49,778 nucleotides of DNA from a candidate division KSB1 bacterium (GTDB taxonomy: Bacteria > Zhuqueibacterota > Zhuqueibacteria > Zhuqueibacterales > Zhuqueibacteraceae), in assembly GCA_034506175.1 (NCBI GenBank), contig JAPDQB010000050.1, forward strand, positions 1 to 49,778, given 5' to 3'. The notes beneath the pieces are model-generated. The model saw only the letters and a program-made list of their open reading frames with translations, was not told the origin of the DNA and did no database searches. The position numbers and the translations under genes are program-made. This document shows positions 10,240 to 18,383 of this stretch, one piece after another. Position 1 is the stretch's first letter. Each line of letters begins with the position of its first letter.

Positions 10240-11214
10240 TCAGTTTAATCCCGTTACTAAAAATTGATAAGCGGCTTCTCTGTCCTGTTGCAACTGCGCC
10301 ACCAGCGCCTGCGGCGAATCGAATTGCTGCTCGCTGCGGAGCCGAGCCACAAAATGAATGTTCAGCGTCGCCCCGTACAAATCGCCTGAGAAATCGAGAA
10401 GATGCGCTTCGACAGTGCGCATCGTCTTTCCAAAGGTTGGGCGTAAACCGATGTTCATCATGCCAGGATACTTTTTTTCCTCGGCGACTCGGCTGTAGTG
10501 AAAATTTTCAATCTCCACCCACACCGCATAAACACCGTTCGCCGGAACCAGTTTTTTTTCATTGAGTGCCTGCAAATTCGCCGTCGGAAATCCCAACGTT
10601 CGACCACGCTGTTCGCCGCGCTTAACCGTGCCGCGCCATGTGTAAGGGCGGCCAAGATATTTGGACACTTTTTCAATCTCGCCGGTTGACAGCGCTTCGC
10701 GAATTCTCGTGCTGCTCAGCGTCACGCCGTTCATCTCAAAGGGGGGGACTTCGCGAACGGCAAAGCCGAGTTCGGCGCCCAGTCGTTGCAAGGTGGAAAA
10801 ATCGCCTTCGCGGTTTTTGCCGAAACCGTGATCGTGGCCAATCACCATGGCTTGCAAGCCGACGCGGCGATGCAAAATATCGCGCACAAAAATTTCCGAG
10901 GGCGTGCGTGAAAATTCCAGCGTAAAGGGAATGACAAAGATCCGGTCAACCTTTTCCTGTTTCAGCAGCTCGATTTTTTCCTCCGTCGTCGTAAGGATTT
11001 GCACCGGCGGTCTGTCCGGACGCTGCAAAACCACTTGTGGATGCGGGTCGAACGTCACGACGGTGGCCTTGCCTTGCCGCGCGCGCGCTTCTCTTTTTAA
11101 TGCATCAACGATCGCTTGATGGCCGCGATGCAGACCGTCAAAAGTTCCCACGGTGATCACGCTGCGTGCATCGAACCGGACTTCGTCAAGGCTGCGAAAA
11201 ATCTGAATGGCCAT
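10240..11214 (-). CDS. ribF: Bifunctional riboflavin kinase / FAD synthetase
   Basis: Converts riboflavin to FMN and then FAD. The 324 residues contain an N-terminal nucleotidyltransferase domain (GTFDGLHRGHQAIV, VIGHDHGFGKNREG, STRIREAL) and a C-terminal flavokinase domain (RGTVKRGEQRGRTLGFPTANL, NGVYAVWV, MNIGLRPTF, VEAHLLDF). The frame continues 35 codons upstream into truB, but ATG 11214 begins the standard MAIQIFRSLDEV and lies 2 bp after the truB stop, which implies translational coupling; no strong ribosome-binding site is seen. The truB-ribF-rpsO order is the usual bacterial arrangement. Confidence 0.96.
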   Translation of the reverse strand: MAIQIFRSLDEVRFDARSVITVGTFDGLHRGHQAIVDALKREARARQGKATVVTFDPHPQVVLQRPDRPPVQILTTTEEKIELLKQEKVDRIFVIPFTLEFSRTPSEIFVRDILHRRVGLQAMVIGHDHGFGKNREGDFSTLQRLGAELGFAVREVPPFEMNGVTLSSTRIREALSTGEIEKVSKYLGRPYTWRGTVKRGEQRGRTLGFPTANLQALNEKKLVPANGVYAVWVEIENFHYSRVAEEKKYPGMMNIGLRPTFGKTMRTVEAHLLDFSGDLYGATLNIHFVARLRSEQQFDSPQALVAQLQQDREAAYQFLVTGLN

Positions 11215-11216
11215 AG

Positions 11217-11906
11217 CTAATCTGCAAGCCGCTCCGCAAATTGTTGAATGCTCAAAGCTGAAGCGACAGTATAACCGCCAACACGCGTGCGCCGCAAAGA
11301 TTTGAGAAAAGCGCCGCACCCAAAATCTTTGCCGATATCGCGGGCCAAGGCCCGAATATAGGTGCCGCGCGAGCAGGTAACGGCAAAGCGGATTTCCGGC
11401 AACATCACATCGATGATATCGAAAGAATAAATTTTGACCGGCCGCGGCGCCAAATCAACGTGCTCGTTCTTGCGTGCCAACTCGTAAAGCCGCCGCCCCT
11501 CGCGTTTCAGCGCCGAGAACATCGGCGGCGTTTGCATGATGTCGCCGATGTACCGTTTTACCGCCTGCTCGATTTGCTCGCGCGACAAATCCGGCACCGC
11601 ATGTTGTGCGATGACTTTTCCCGTTACATCATGCGAATCGGTTTCGACGCCGAGTTCAAATGTTCCCTGATACTCCTTTTCAAGCTCCATCAACTTGTTG
11701 ACCTGCTTGGTGGCGCCGGCGAAACAGATGAGCAGCACACCGGTCGCAAACGGATCGAGGGTGCCGGCGTGTCCGACTTTTTTCACCTTGGTCAATGCCC
11801 GCAATTTATTGACCACATCAAAAGACGTCCAGCCCTCGGGTTTATCGATGGCGATAATTTTGCCGGCTTTCAATTCGGTGCGATGGATGAGACCGATGAT
11901 TTCCAC
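11217..11906 (-). CDS. truB: tRNA pseudouridine(55) synthase, short form
   Basis: Makes pseudouridine 55 in the T-loop of tRNAs. The catalytic Asp lies in GHAGTLDPFATGVL, and other TruB motifs are intact: IDKPEGWTSFDVV, YQGTFELGVETDSHDVTG, QTPPMFSALKREGRRLYELAR and CSRGTYIRALARDIG. At 229 residues the protein ends right after the catalytic domain (RTRVGGYTVASALSIQQF), without the C-terminal PUA-like domain found in the roughly 310-residue enterobacterial enzyme. Short TruB proteins are known in other lineages, so this is probably natural. The start appears to be GTG 11906, only 5 bp after the coiled-coil gene; no clear ribosome-binding site is present. Confidence 0.94.
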   Translation of the reverse strand: MEIIGLIHRTELKAGKIIAIDKPEGWTSFDVVNKLRALTKVKKVGHAGTLDPFATGVLLICFAGATKQVNKLMELEKEYQGTFELGVETDSHDVTGKVIAQHAVPDLSREQIEQAVKRYIGDIMQTPPMFSALKREGRRLYELARKNEHVDLAPRPVKIYSFDIIDVMLPEIRFAVTCSRGTYIRALARDIGKDFGCGAFLKSLRRTRVGGYTVASALSIQQFAERLAD

Positions 11907-11911
11907 ACTTT

Positions 11912-12805
11912 TTAATTCGCAAGATTTTTTGCTTTTTCAATTTTACTCACACGTTGCTGTAAATCCTTGATCATCGCATCTAGATTTATCCTATCACGCT
12001 TGAGCTCTTCAAATTCTTGCTGTAATCGTGCAAAAGCAATCTCCTGAGCATGCAGTCGCTGGTCGTCTTTCGTAATCGAACTCTTTATTCCCTCCCAGAT
12101 TTCCAGCGTGGCTTTATAAAATTCTTGTTGCTCTTTTCGAGCGATCTCAATATAAGCAAGCATTTTTTTATCGCTTTGTTCAAGCGAGCGTGAAATATGC
12201 GCCCATGTTTCCAATGAGGCATTTTTCAAATCCTGCAATCCATGCTGAACTGCTTGAATCTCGCCCGTAAATTTCTGGTCGAGCCGAACAACCTGCTCAC
12301 CGACCGCTTGAATCTCGCCCGTAAATTTCTGGTCGAGCTGAATAACCTGCTCACCGACCGCTTGTATCTCGCCTCGAACCGCTTGGATCTCGCCGGTAAA
12401 CTTCTGATCGAGACTAACAACCTGCTCACCGACCGCTTGTATCTCGCCTCGAACCGCTTGGATCTCGCCGGTAAACTTCTGATCGAGACTAACAACCTGC
12501 TCACCGACCGCTTGAATCTCGCCTCGAACCGCTTGGATCTCGCCGGTAAACTTCTGATCGAGACTAACAACCTGCTCACCGACCGCTTGAATCTCGCCCG
12601 TAAATTTCTGGTCGAGCTGAACAACCTGCTCACCGACCGCTTGAATCTCGCCTCGAACCGCTTGGATTTCGCCCGTAAATTTCTGATCGAGCCGACCGAC
12701 CTGCTCACCGACCGCTTGAATCTCGCCCGTAAATTTCTGGTCGAGCGCATCGAGCCGTTTGAGCACCCTTGTCAAGGTGGTTTTGCTTTCCGGGTTCTTG
12801 GGCAT
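11912..12805 (-). CDS. Repetitive coiled-coil protein of unknown function
   Basis: A 297-residue protein, probably cytoplasmic (no signal peptide or membrane segment). Residues about 18-190 contain eight copies of LDQKFTGEIQAV joined by GEQVVS/GEQVVQ linkers, some with an extra GEIQAVR heptad, giving 18- or 25-residue periods built of 7- and 11-residue blocks, as expected for a long helical coiled coil. The C-terminal about 100 residues (DLKNASLETWAHISRSLEQSDKK onward) are non-repetitive, charged and also helical. ATG 12805 has GAGG 7 bases upstream. It sits between rbfA and truB, 5 bp before truB, so it must be co-transcribed with translation genes. The family was not recognised and no function is proposed. 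Confidence 0.85.
   Translation of the reverse strand: MPKNPESKTTLTRVLKRLDALDQKFTGEIQAVGEQVGRLDQKFTGEIQAVRGEIQAVGEQVVQLDQKFTGEIQAVGEQVVSLDQKFTGEIQAVRGEIQAVGEQVVSLDQKFTGEIQAVRGEIQAVGEQVVSLDQKFTGEIQAVRGEIQAVGEQVIQLDQKFTGEIQAVGEQVVRLDQKFTGEIQAVQHGLQDLKNASLETWAHISRSLEQSDKKMLAYIEIARKEQQEFYKATLEIWEGIKSSITKDDQRLHAQEIAFARLQQEFEELKRDRINLDAMIKDLQQRVSKIEKAKNLAN
12250..12746. repeat. In-frame tandem repeats of 54 and 75 bp
   Basis: The coding repeats of the coiled-coil gene are also strongly conserved at DNA level. Units of 54 bp and 75 bp alternate, and three consecutive 75-bp copies (about 12360-12590) are nearly identical. This points to recent expansion by slippage or unequal recombination. Repeat number is likely to differ between strains and may be mis-assembled. 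Confidence 0.9.
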
Positions 12806-12883
12806 GGCTTGGCCTCGTTAAGTTGGATTACCGCAAATTTCAATTTTATCGATCAAATTTAGCAAGCTTCGTCAACTTAAAGT

Positions 12884-13243
12884 TTATTTTGCTCGCGGCT
12901 CCTGCTCGTGAATCTTTTTGATCAAATTCTCGATATTCTCGACATAGTCGAGCGTGTCGTCATAAAAAAATTGTAGCTCGGGAACATGACGGAGGTTGAT
13001 TTTGCGGGCGGTTTCGGCACGAATAAAACCTGTGGCACGTTTCAAGCCCTCCAAGGTGCTCTGGCGTTGCGCGAGGCTACCCAGCAGACTGAAATAAACC
13101 CGTGCATTTTTCAAATCATCGGAGAGCTTGACTCGGGTGATGGTTATCCTGCCTACAGCGGGATCTTTTAATTGCGAAGCACTGATTTCGCTGATCACTT
13201 CCCGCAACAACTCCGCCACCCGCGTTGAACGTTTGTAATTCAT
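12884..13243 (-). CDS. rbfA: 30S ribosome-binding factor A
   Basis: A 119-residue assembly factor that binds the nascent 30S subunit during late 16S rRNA maturation. It has the KH-type fold signature: N-terminal STRVAELLREVISEISASQLKDP, then TRVKLSDDLKNARVYFSLLG and a C-terminal RHVPELQFFYDDTLDY. ATG 13243 lies one base after the stop of the DUF503 gene, so coupling explains the weak ribosome-binding site. The frame is open further upstream but overlaps DUF503. Its place between infB/DUF503 and truB is standard except for the coiled-coil gene that follows. Confidence 0.96.
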   Translation of the reverse strand: MNYKRSTRVAELLREVISEISASQLKDPAVGRITITRVKLSDDLKNARVYFSLLGSLAQRQSTLEGLKRATGFIRAETARKINLRHVPELQFFYDDTLDYVENIENLIKKIHEQEPRAK

Positions 13244-13244
13244 C

Positions 13245-13526
13245 TCAATAAATTTCCAACCGATGATCCAGCACTTCGAGACGGCCGTCTTCTTCGAGAA
13301 ACTGCAATATTTTCGTAAACGCCTGATCGACAAACTTGCGTTCATTGGTCACCAGCGCCAAGCCCAGCGTCGAGCGCTGCCATAAATCGTTTTGCTCCAC
13401 CTCCGCAATCGACACGTTGAATTTGTTCTGAATTTTTGCTTTTACACTGCTCAGAACAAATCGTTTGGCTTTCAAAGAATCGCTTTCCGGCAGAAAAATT
13501 TCAACCTGACAAACGCCAACGAACAT
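13245..13526 (-). CDS. DUF503 (YlxP-like) family protein
   Basis: A small 93-residue protein beginning MFVGVCQVEIFLPESDSLKAKR, the hallmark of the DUF503/YlxP family, which typically lies between infB and rbfA. The family is implicated in ribosome assembly or translation by context; the biochemical role is not established. ATG 13526 follows the infB stop by 49 bp; there is no strong ribosome-binding site, and the frame is open upstream inside infB, but homology supports this start. The stop is one base before the rbfA start. Confidence 0.9.
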   Translation of the reverse strand: MFVGVCQVEIFLPESDSLKAKRFVLSSVKAKIQNKFNVSIAEVEQNDLWQRSTLGLALVTNERKFVDQAFTKILQFLEEDGRLEVLDHRLEIY

Positions 13527-13575
13527 GGGAAAAGATGAAATAAATTTCGCAACGAAAGGATACCACGACCGAAAA

Positions 13576-16254
13576 CTACAGGGTCCGCTTCGTTTTAATG
13601 ATCTGATACGTCTCCAGCACGTCGCCTTCGTGAATGTCATCGTAATTTTCGAGGCCGATGCCGCATTCGAATCCGCTGGCAACTTCCCGCACGTCGTCTT
13701 TCAGGCGCTTCAACGAGGCGATTTTTCCTTCAAAGACGAGCTTGTCATCACGATAGAGACGAATATGATCGCTGCGCGTCACCTTGCCGGATTGCACGTA
13801 ACAACCGGCGACGGTGCCGACTTTCGGCACTCGAAAAGTCTTGCGCACTTCGATCGTCGCGGTGACTTGCTCGGAAATTTCCGGCTCCAACATGCCTTCG
13901 AGCGCCGCCTTCACGTCGTTGACGGCGTCGTAAATGATTTTGTAATTGCGAATGTCGACATTCTCGCGCTCGGCAATCGCGCGCGCCTGCGGTGAAACGC
14001 GAATGTGAAAACCGATGACAATCGCGTCCGAGGCCGCGGCGAGCAGTACGTCGGATTCGGAAATGCCGCCGACTCCCTTGTGAATGACGCGAATGGTGAC
14101 TTCTTTGTTGGAAAGTTTCAGCAGCGAATCGCTCAACGCCTCCACCGAACCATCGACATCGCCCTTGACGATGAGGCGCAATTCTTTCACGCCGCCTTCT
14201 TTAATTTGCTTCGAAAACTGATCGAGCGTAATATGGCGCGTTTTGCGGAAATCCTGCTCGCGTTTGATTTGCTGCCGCTTCAAACTGATTTCTTTCGCCT
14301 CGCGCTCCGACGCCATGACCACCAATTGGTCGCCGGCCGTCGGCACGCCCGAAAAACCGACCACCCGCACCGGCGTTGACGGCGGCGCCGAGGGCACGCG
14401 CCGGCCACGTTCATCGTACATGGCGCGGACACGGCCCCAATGTTGTCCGGCGATAAACGGATCGCCGACATTCAACGTGCCGGTTTGCACCAACACAGTT
14501 GCCACGGCGCCCTTGCCTTTATCCAGTTCGGCTTCGATAATCACGCCCTTGGCGCGGCGATTGGGATTGGCCTTGAGATCTTTGAGATCGGCCTCCAACA
14601 GAACAAGATCCAGGAGATTTTCAACGCCTCGCCCGGTTTTCGCCGAAATTTCCGCGCTTTGATATTTGCCGCCCCAATTTTCCACCAGAATGCCATGCTG
14701 CGAAAGCTGCTGTCGAATCAAATCGGGATTGGCCGTGGCCTTGTCGATTTTGTTGATCGCCACAACGATCGGCACGTTGGCGGCGCGAGCATGGTTGATC
14801 GCTTCAATCGTTTGTGTTTGCACGCCGTCATCCGCCGCCACCACCAGAATCACAATGTCGGTGGCGTGCGCGCCGCGAGCCCGCATGGCGGTAAACGCCT
14901 CATGGCCCGGCGTATCCAGGAAGGTAATGCGACGGTTCTTAAACTCCACGACATAGGCGCCGATGTGCTGCGTTATGCCGCCATGCTCGCCGGCCGTAAT
15001 TTTACTTTCACGAATAAAATCCAAAAGCGAAGTCTTGCCGTGATCGACGTGGCCCATAATCGTCACCACCGGCGAGCGCGGTTGCAAATCTTCCTCGGAA
15101 TCCGGTTCGCCGTTTTGCTCGATGAGATCCGCGCCATATTCTTGCACAATCTCGGCCTGAAAACCGAATTCGTCTGCGACAGCCACGATGACATCGGCAT
15201 CGAGGCGCTGATTGATCGAAACCACCATGCCGAGGTCAAGACATTTGCGAATGACTTCACCCGGTTCGACATCCATCAGACGCGCCAAATCCGCCGCGGA
15301 AACAAACTCCGGCACTTTGAGCTTATTCGTCTCTTCAACCGGCGTTTCTGCGCCATTGTCGCTGACCGTTCGCCGCCGGCGCACTGGTTTGGTTTTGCCC
15401 GCCCCGGCCATGGTCGCCAAGGTCTGGCGAATCGATTCTTCGATCTCCTCGTCGCTGATCTTGCGCTTTTTGCGCTTTTTTGACGCCCTTTTGCCGCTTT
15501 TCTCTTTTTCCTTGATCAAGCGCGCTTCGATTTGCTCTTCCGGCTCCAATTGCACCACCGCCGCTTTTTTCTTTCGGCGGCGCTTGCGCTTGCGTTTTTT
15601 CTTGGCGCCGTCTTCGGCAACCGCGGCTTGATCGGCCTTCTTGGCCGGCGGCGCTGGAGTCACCGGTGGCGCTTCAATCGCCGGCGGAGTCACCGGCCGT
15701 AAATCATCTTTATGACGTTGTTCTTCCTTCTCTTTCGAGATCAGCGCAACAATCGTATCATGAAGCGACGGCACGGGCTTGGTTTCAACGGGCGCGGGCT
15801 TTTCCGGCTCGTGGCGAGCGACGACCTCAAGGGGTTCGGCAACTTTACGCACGCCCCGACCATCGCGTTTCGCCTCAACCTGAGCCACAACAGTTTTCGC
15901 CTCGGCAGGCGCTGCTGCCTCCGGCGCTTTTTGCGATTGCCGCGTGCGGCGCTCCGCCACCTTCGAGGTCACCTGCATGCGCTGCTCGATATCATGAAGA
16001 ACACGCTCGCGTTCTTTTTCCTCGTCGGCTTTTTTATCGCGCAGTCGCTTGCGAAACTCATGATCCGGGCTGTGCGGCGGTTCCGGTTCTTTCCGGTACT
16101 TTTTGCACGCCTCTTCATACATCTCGTCAGTGAGCGCTGTCATCGGACCGCGAATATCATAATCTTTATTCAGCTTGGTCAGATAGTTAATCAGCATCTC
16201 ATTGGAGATGTTGAATTCCTTGGCGACTTGATGAACTCGACGTTTACCAGCCAA
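13576..16254 (-). CDS. infB: Translation initiation factor IF-2
   Basis: GTPase that places initiator tRNA on the 30S subunit, 892 residues. It has an N-terminal IF2_N domain (RRVHQVAKEFNISNEMLINYL), a long Pro/Ala/Lys-rich linker with basic runs (KKKRKRKRRRKKK), a second IF2_N-like region near 315-360 and the G domain with G1 GHVDHGKTSL, G3 DTPGHEAF, G4 NKID and G5 SAK. Domains II, III and the C-terminal tRNA-binding domain follow. The start appears to be TTG 16254, because the codon two positions upstream is an in-frame stop (TAG) and no ATG or GTG lies between. AGGG-type sequences precede it. There is a 145-bp gap to nusA, and ylxR and ylxQ are absent. Confidence 0.97.
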   Translation of the reverse strand: MAGKRRVHQVAKEFNISNEMLINYLTKLNKDYDIRGPMTALTDEMYEEACKKYRKEPEPPHSPDHEFRKRLRDKKADEEKERERVLHDIEQRMQVTSKVAERRTRQSQKAPEAAAPAEAKTVVAQVEAKRDGRGVRKVAEPLEVVARHEPEKPAPVETKPVPSLHDTIVALISKEKEEQRHKDDLRPVTPPAIEAPPVTPAPPAKKADQAAVAEDGAKKKRKRKRRRKKKAAVVQLEPEEQIEARLIKEKEKSGKRASKKRKKRKISDEEIEESIRQTLATMAGAGKTKPVRRRRTVSDNGAETPVEETNKLKVPEFVSAADLARLMDVEPGEVIRKCLDLGMVVSINQRLDADVIVAVADEFGFQAEIVQEYGADLIEQNGEPDSEEDLQPRSPVVTIMGHVDHGKTSLLDFIRESKITAGEHGGITQHIGAYVVEFKNRRITFLDTPGHEAFTAMRARGAHATDIVILVVAADDGVQTQTIEAINHARAANVPIVVAINKIDKATANPDLIRQQLSQHGILVENWGGKYQSAEISAKTGRGVENLLDLVLLEADLKDLKANPNRRAKGVIIEAELDKGKGAVATVLVQTGTLNVGDPFIAGQHWGRVRAMYDERGRRVPSAPPSTPVRVVGFSGVPTAGDQLVVMASEREAKEISLKRQQIKREQDFRKTRHITLDQFSKQIKEGGVKELRLIVKGDVDGSVEALSDSLLKLSNKEVTIRVIHKGVGGISESDVLLAAASDAIVIGFHIRVSPQARAIAERENVDIRNYKIIYDAVNDVKAALEGMLEPEISEQVTATIEVRKTFRVPKVGTVAGCYVQSGKVTRSDHIRLYRDDKLVFEGKIASLKRLKDDVREVASGFECGIGLENYDDIHEGDVLETYQIIKTKRTL

Positions 16255-16399
16255 ACCCTATTCCCTAATGATTTGAAAAACTTTCGGCTCTCGAATCGGA
16301 ACGCCTGCGCAATTCTTCTTGGGGCAAACCCGAATTTCGCGGGAGTTTTATTCCATGAGCCTGAGATTTATTTTTATTCAAACTGCAGCCGCAACAAGC

Positions 16400-17824
16400 T
16401 CAGCTTCGCGGCTGATTTTCTTCGGAACTTTCAGCGGCTTCCAAAACTTCGGCGACCTCTGGCGGCGCGACCGCAGGTTCGGAAGAAGAATCCGGCTCTA
16501 ATTCAGCCGTTGCTGCCTGTTCTTCCGCCTCCTCATTATCTTCTTCTTCAGACTCTTTTTCAACGCCGGCTTGTTCTTCCGCGCCTTCGCGTTCTTGAAC
16601 CAACGCCCAAATGCGCTTGGCGGTTTTTTCGCCGATGCCTTTAATTTGCAGCAACCCTTCCTCGCCTTGATCGAGCACGTCCCGCACGGTTTTCAAACCG
16701 GCCGCTCGCAGCTTGGAAACCATCGTTTCACTCAAACCCTCGATCACCTCGAGCGGCGCCTCCTTGCCGCTCTGCTCCTCAACCATCTTGCGGTATTCCG
16801 ATTCTTTGATGATCTCCACTTCAAAGTCGGTCAGCTTGCTGGTCAAGCGCCGGTTTTGGCCGCCGCGGCCAATGGCCAACGAAACCTGATCGTCCGGCAC
16901 CACCGCTATCGCGCGCCGATTCGGCGCATCGACGAGCACGCGGACCGGCTTGGCCGGGCTCAGCGCGCGGATGATAAAAATTTCGGGATCGGCATTCCAC
17001 GGAATCACATCGATCTTTTCGTTATTCAATTCCTTGCTCACCGCCTGAATGCGAATGCCCTTCATGCCGACACAAGCGCCGACCGGATCGATGCGCTTGT
17101 CGCTCGAAGTGACGGCGATCTTGGAACGTTCTCCGGGCTGGCGCGCCACCGCTTTGATTTCAATGATGCCGTCGTAAATTTCCGGAACTTCCAGCTCGAA
17201 CAGGCGCACGAGAAATTGCGGATCGCTGCGCGAAACCACGACCTCCGGCCCGCGCGTCGTCTGCCGCACTTCCTTGATAATCGCACGCAAATTTTCTCCG
17301 CGGCGATATTTTTCCGATTCGATCTGTTCCCGGCGCGGCAAAACCACCTCGGTGCGGTCGATATTCAGATAAACGTCACCACGATTGATCTGGCGAATAT
17401 CGCCCATGACAATTTCGCCGAGGCGATTTTGAAACTCGTCAAAAATGATCCGCTTCTCCTCGTCACGGATGCGCTGGTTGAGATTTTGCTTGGCGGAAAT
17501 GATCAGTCGCCGGCCAAAAGTTTCCACCGGATCAAGAATTTCCAAAAAATCGTCGCCGATTTCCAAATCCGGCTCGCTTTTGCGGGCCGTCTCCAGGTCG
17601 ATTTCGTGATTGGGATCGGTCACGTGCTCAACGATTTTCTTGTTTTGGCGAATTTCGATCTCACCCTTGTCCATGTTGACGTAGATATCGAAATTATCGG
17701 CGGTGCCGTATTTCTTTTTGATCATCCCGATGACGATAGAGTGGATAATTTCCGAGAGTTGTTCCTTGTCAATGTTCTTCTCTTTGACGATTTGCGAGAA
17801 GGCCTCGGCGATTTCGCTTTTCAT
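16400..17824 (-). CDS. nusA: Transcription termination/antitermination factor NusA
   Basis: RNA polymerase-associated elongation factor, 474 residues. It has an N-terminal RNAP-binding domain, an S1 domain, KH1 and KH2 (VGACVGMKGIRIQAVSKELNNEKIDVI, AIGRGGQNRRLTSKLT), then one helix-hairpin-helix unit (LLQIKGIGEKTAKRIWALV). The last about 60 residues are extremely acidic and Glu/Ala-rich (EKESEEEDNEEAEEQ), a low-complexity tail. ATG 17824 is preferred over an in-frame start six codons upstream because AGGA lies 8 bases before it. It starts 21 bp after the rimP stop, the classic rimP-nusA pairing. Confidence 0.97.
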   Translation of the reverse strand: MKSEIAEAFSQIVKEKNIDKEQLSEIIHSIVIGMIKKKYGTADNFDIYVNMDKGEIEIRQNKKIVEHVTDPNHEIDLETARKSEPDLEIGDDFLEILDPVETFGRRLIISAKQNLNQRIRDEEKRIIFDEFQNRLGEIVMGDIRQINRGDVYLNIDRTEVVLPRREQIESEKYRRGENLRAIIKEVRQTTRGPEVVVSRSDPQFLVRLFELEVPEIYDGIIEIKAVARQPGERSKIAVTSSDKRIDPVGACVGMKGIRIQAVSKELNNEKIDVIPWNADPEIFIIRALSPAKPVRVLVDAPNRRAIAVVPDDQVSLAIGRGGQNRRLTSKLTDFEVEIIKESEYRKMVEEQSGKEAPLEVIEGLSETMVSKLRAAGLKTVRDVLDQGEEGLLQIKGIGEKTAKRIWALVQEREGAEEQAGVEKESEEEDNEEAEEQAATAELEPDSSSEPAVAPPEVAEVLEAAESSEENQPRS

Positions 17825-17845
17825 GACGCTATTCCTATGCAACGA

Positions 17846-18298
17846 CTACCATTTGAGTTTAAGCTTGCCGGCTTCGACGCTGGCAAGCGGCACGACGACG
17901 CTTTGATTTTCCGACGTAATGACGAGGTCGGTTTCCGACACCTGTTCAATGATTCCTTCGACCGACGCGGAAATTTCGCCCCGGCGATAATGCAAATTCA
18001 CCTGGCGGCCACGATTGCGCTCAAAGTCCCGTTTGGTTTTAAGAGGCCGGTCGGTGCCCGGCGACGAGACTTCCAGACGATACCGTCCGGGAATAATGTC
18101 CGCTGCTTCCAACTCGGCCGCCAGCGCGCGGCTGATGGCTGCACAAAGCGGCAGCGTGATGCCACCGTCCTGATCAGCGACGACACGCACAACCAAGTTG
18201 TACTTGCTTCCTTTTAGCTCAAGAGCAACAAAGTCAACCTTAAAATGCTGCAAAATCGGAGCAATCAGTGCGTGCAGTTTGTCGTGCAAAATATCCAT
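17846..18298 (-). CDS. rimP: Ribosome maturation factor RimP
   Basis: Assembly factor for the 30S subunit, 150 residues. The family pattern is clear: DFVALELKGSKYNLVVRVVADQDGGITLPLCAAISRALAAELEAADIIPGRYRLEVSSPGTDRPL, then a C-terminal SH3-like domain. ATG 18298 (MDILHDKLHALIAP) fits the family; the frame is open 45 codons upstream but would be translated through the hairpin at 18309-18330. Unusually, there is no Shine-Dalgarno sequence: a terminator-like stem with a T-run ends about 5 bases before the start. Confidence 0.94.
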   Translation of the reverse strand: MDILHDKLHALIAPILQHFKVDFVALELKGSKYNLVVRVVADQDGGITLPLCAAISRALAAELEAADIIPGRYRLEVSSPGTDRPLKTKRDFERNRGRQVNLHYRRGEISASVEGIIEQVSETDLVITSENQSVVVPLASVEAGKLKLKW

Positions 18299-18303
18299 AA
18301 CAA

Positions 18304-18330
18304 TAAAAAAGTGGGTTTTTAGACCCACTT
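18304..18330 (-). terminator. Terminator-like hairpin immediately upstream of rimP
   Basis: On the minus strand AAGTGGGT, loop CTAAAA and ACCCACTT form a perfect 8-bp stem followed by a T-rich run (TTTTTTATTG). It lies downstream of the TPR gene and directly before the rimP ATG. It may terminate the TPR transcript or act as an attenuator in the rimP-nusA leader. Confidence 0.7.
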
Positions 18331-18383
18331 CATTGAAACAATATAAGTATCTTTTGACAAAATTGCAAGCCTTTTGTTGGCGA

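Noticed and set aside
12250..12746. CRISPR array
   Set aside because: The repeats are contiguous coding units of 54/75 bp without unique spacers, inside an open frame; the 21-bp repeats at 40601-40770 are coding too. No cas genes are present.
12242..12862. Plus-strand 206-codon frame with LNLARKFLVE repeats opposite the coiled-coil gene
   Set aside because: It is the mirror of the repetitive minus-strand gene, which has a ribosome-binding site and operon position; the plus frame has neither.
16571..18217. 548-codon plus-strand frame opposite nusA/rimP
   Set aside because: It crosses two well-supported genes on the other strand; its composition is that of an antisense frame (rich in His, Arg, Asn and Phe) and it resembles no family.
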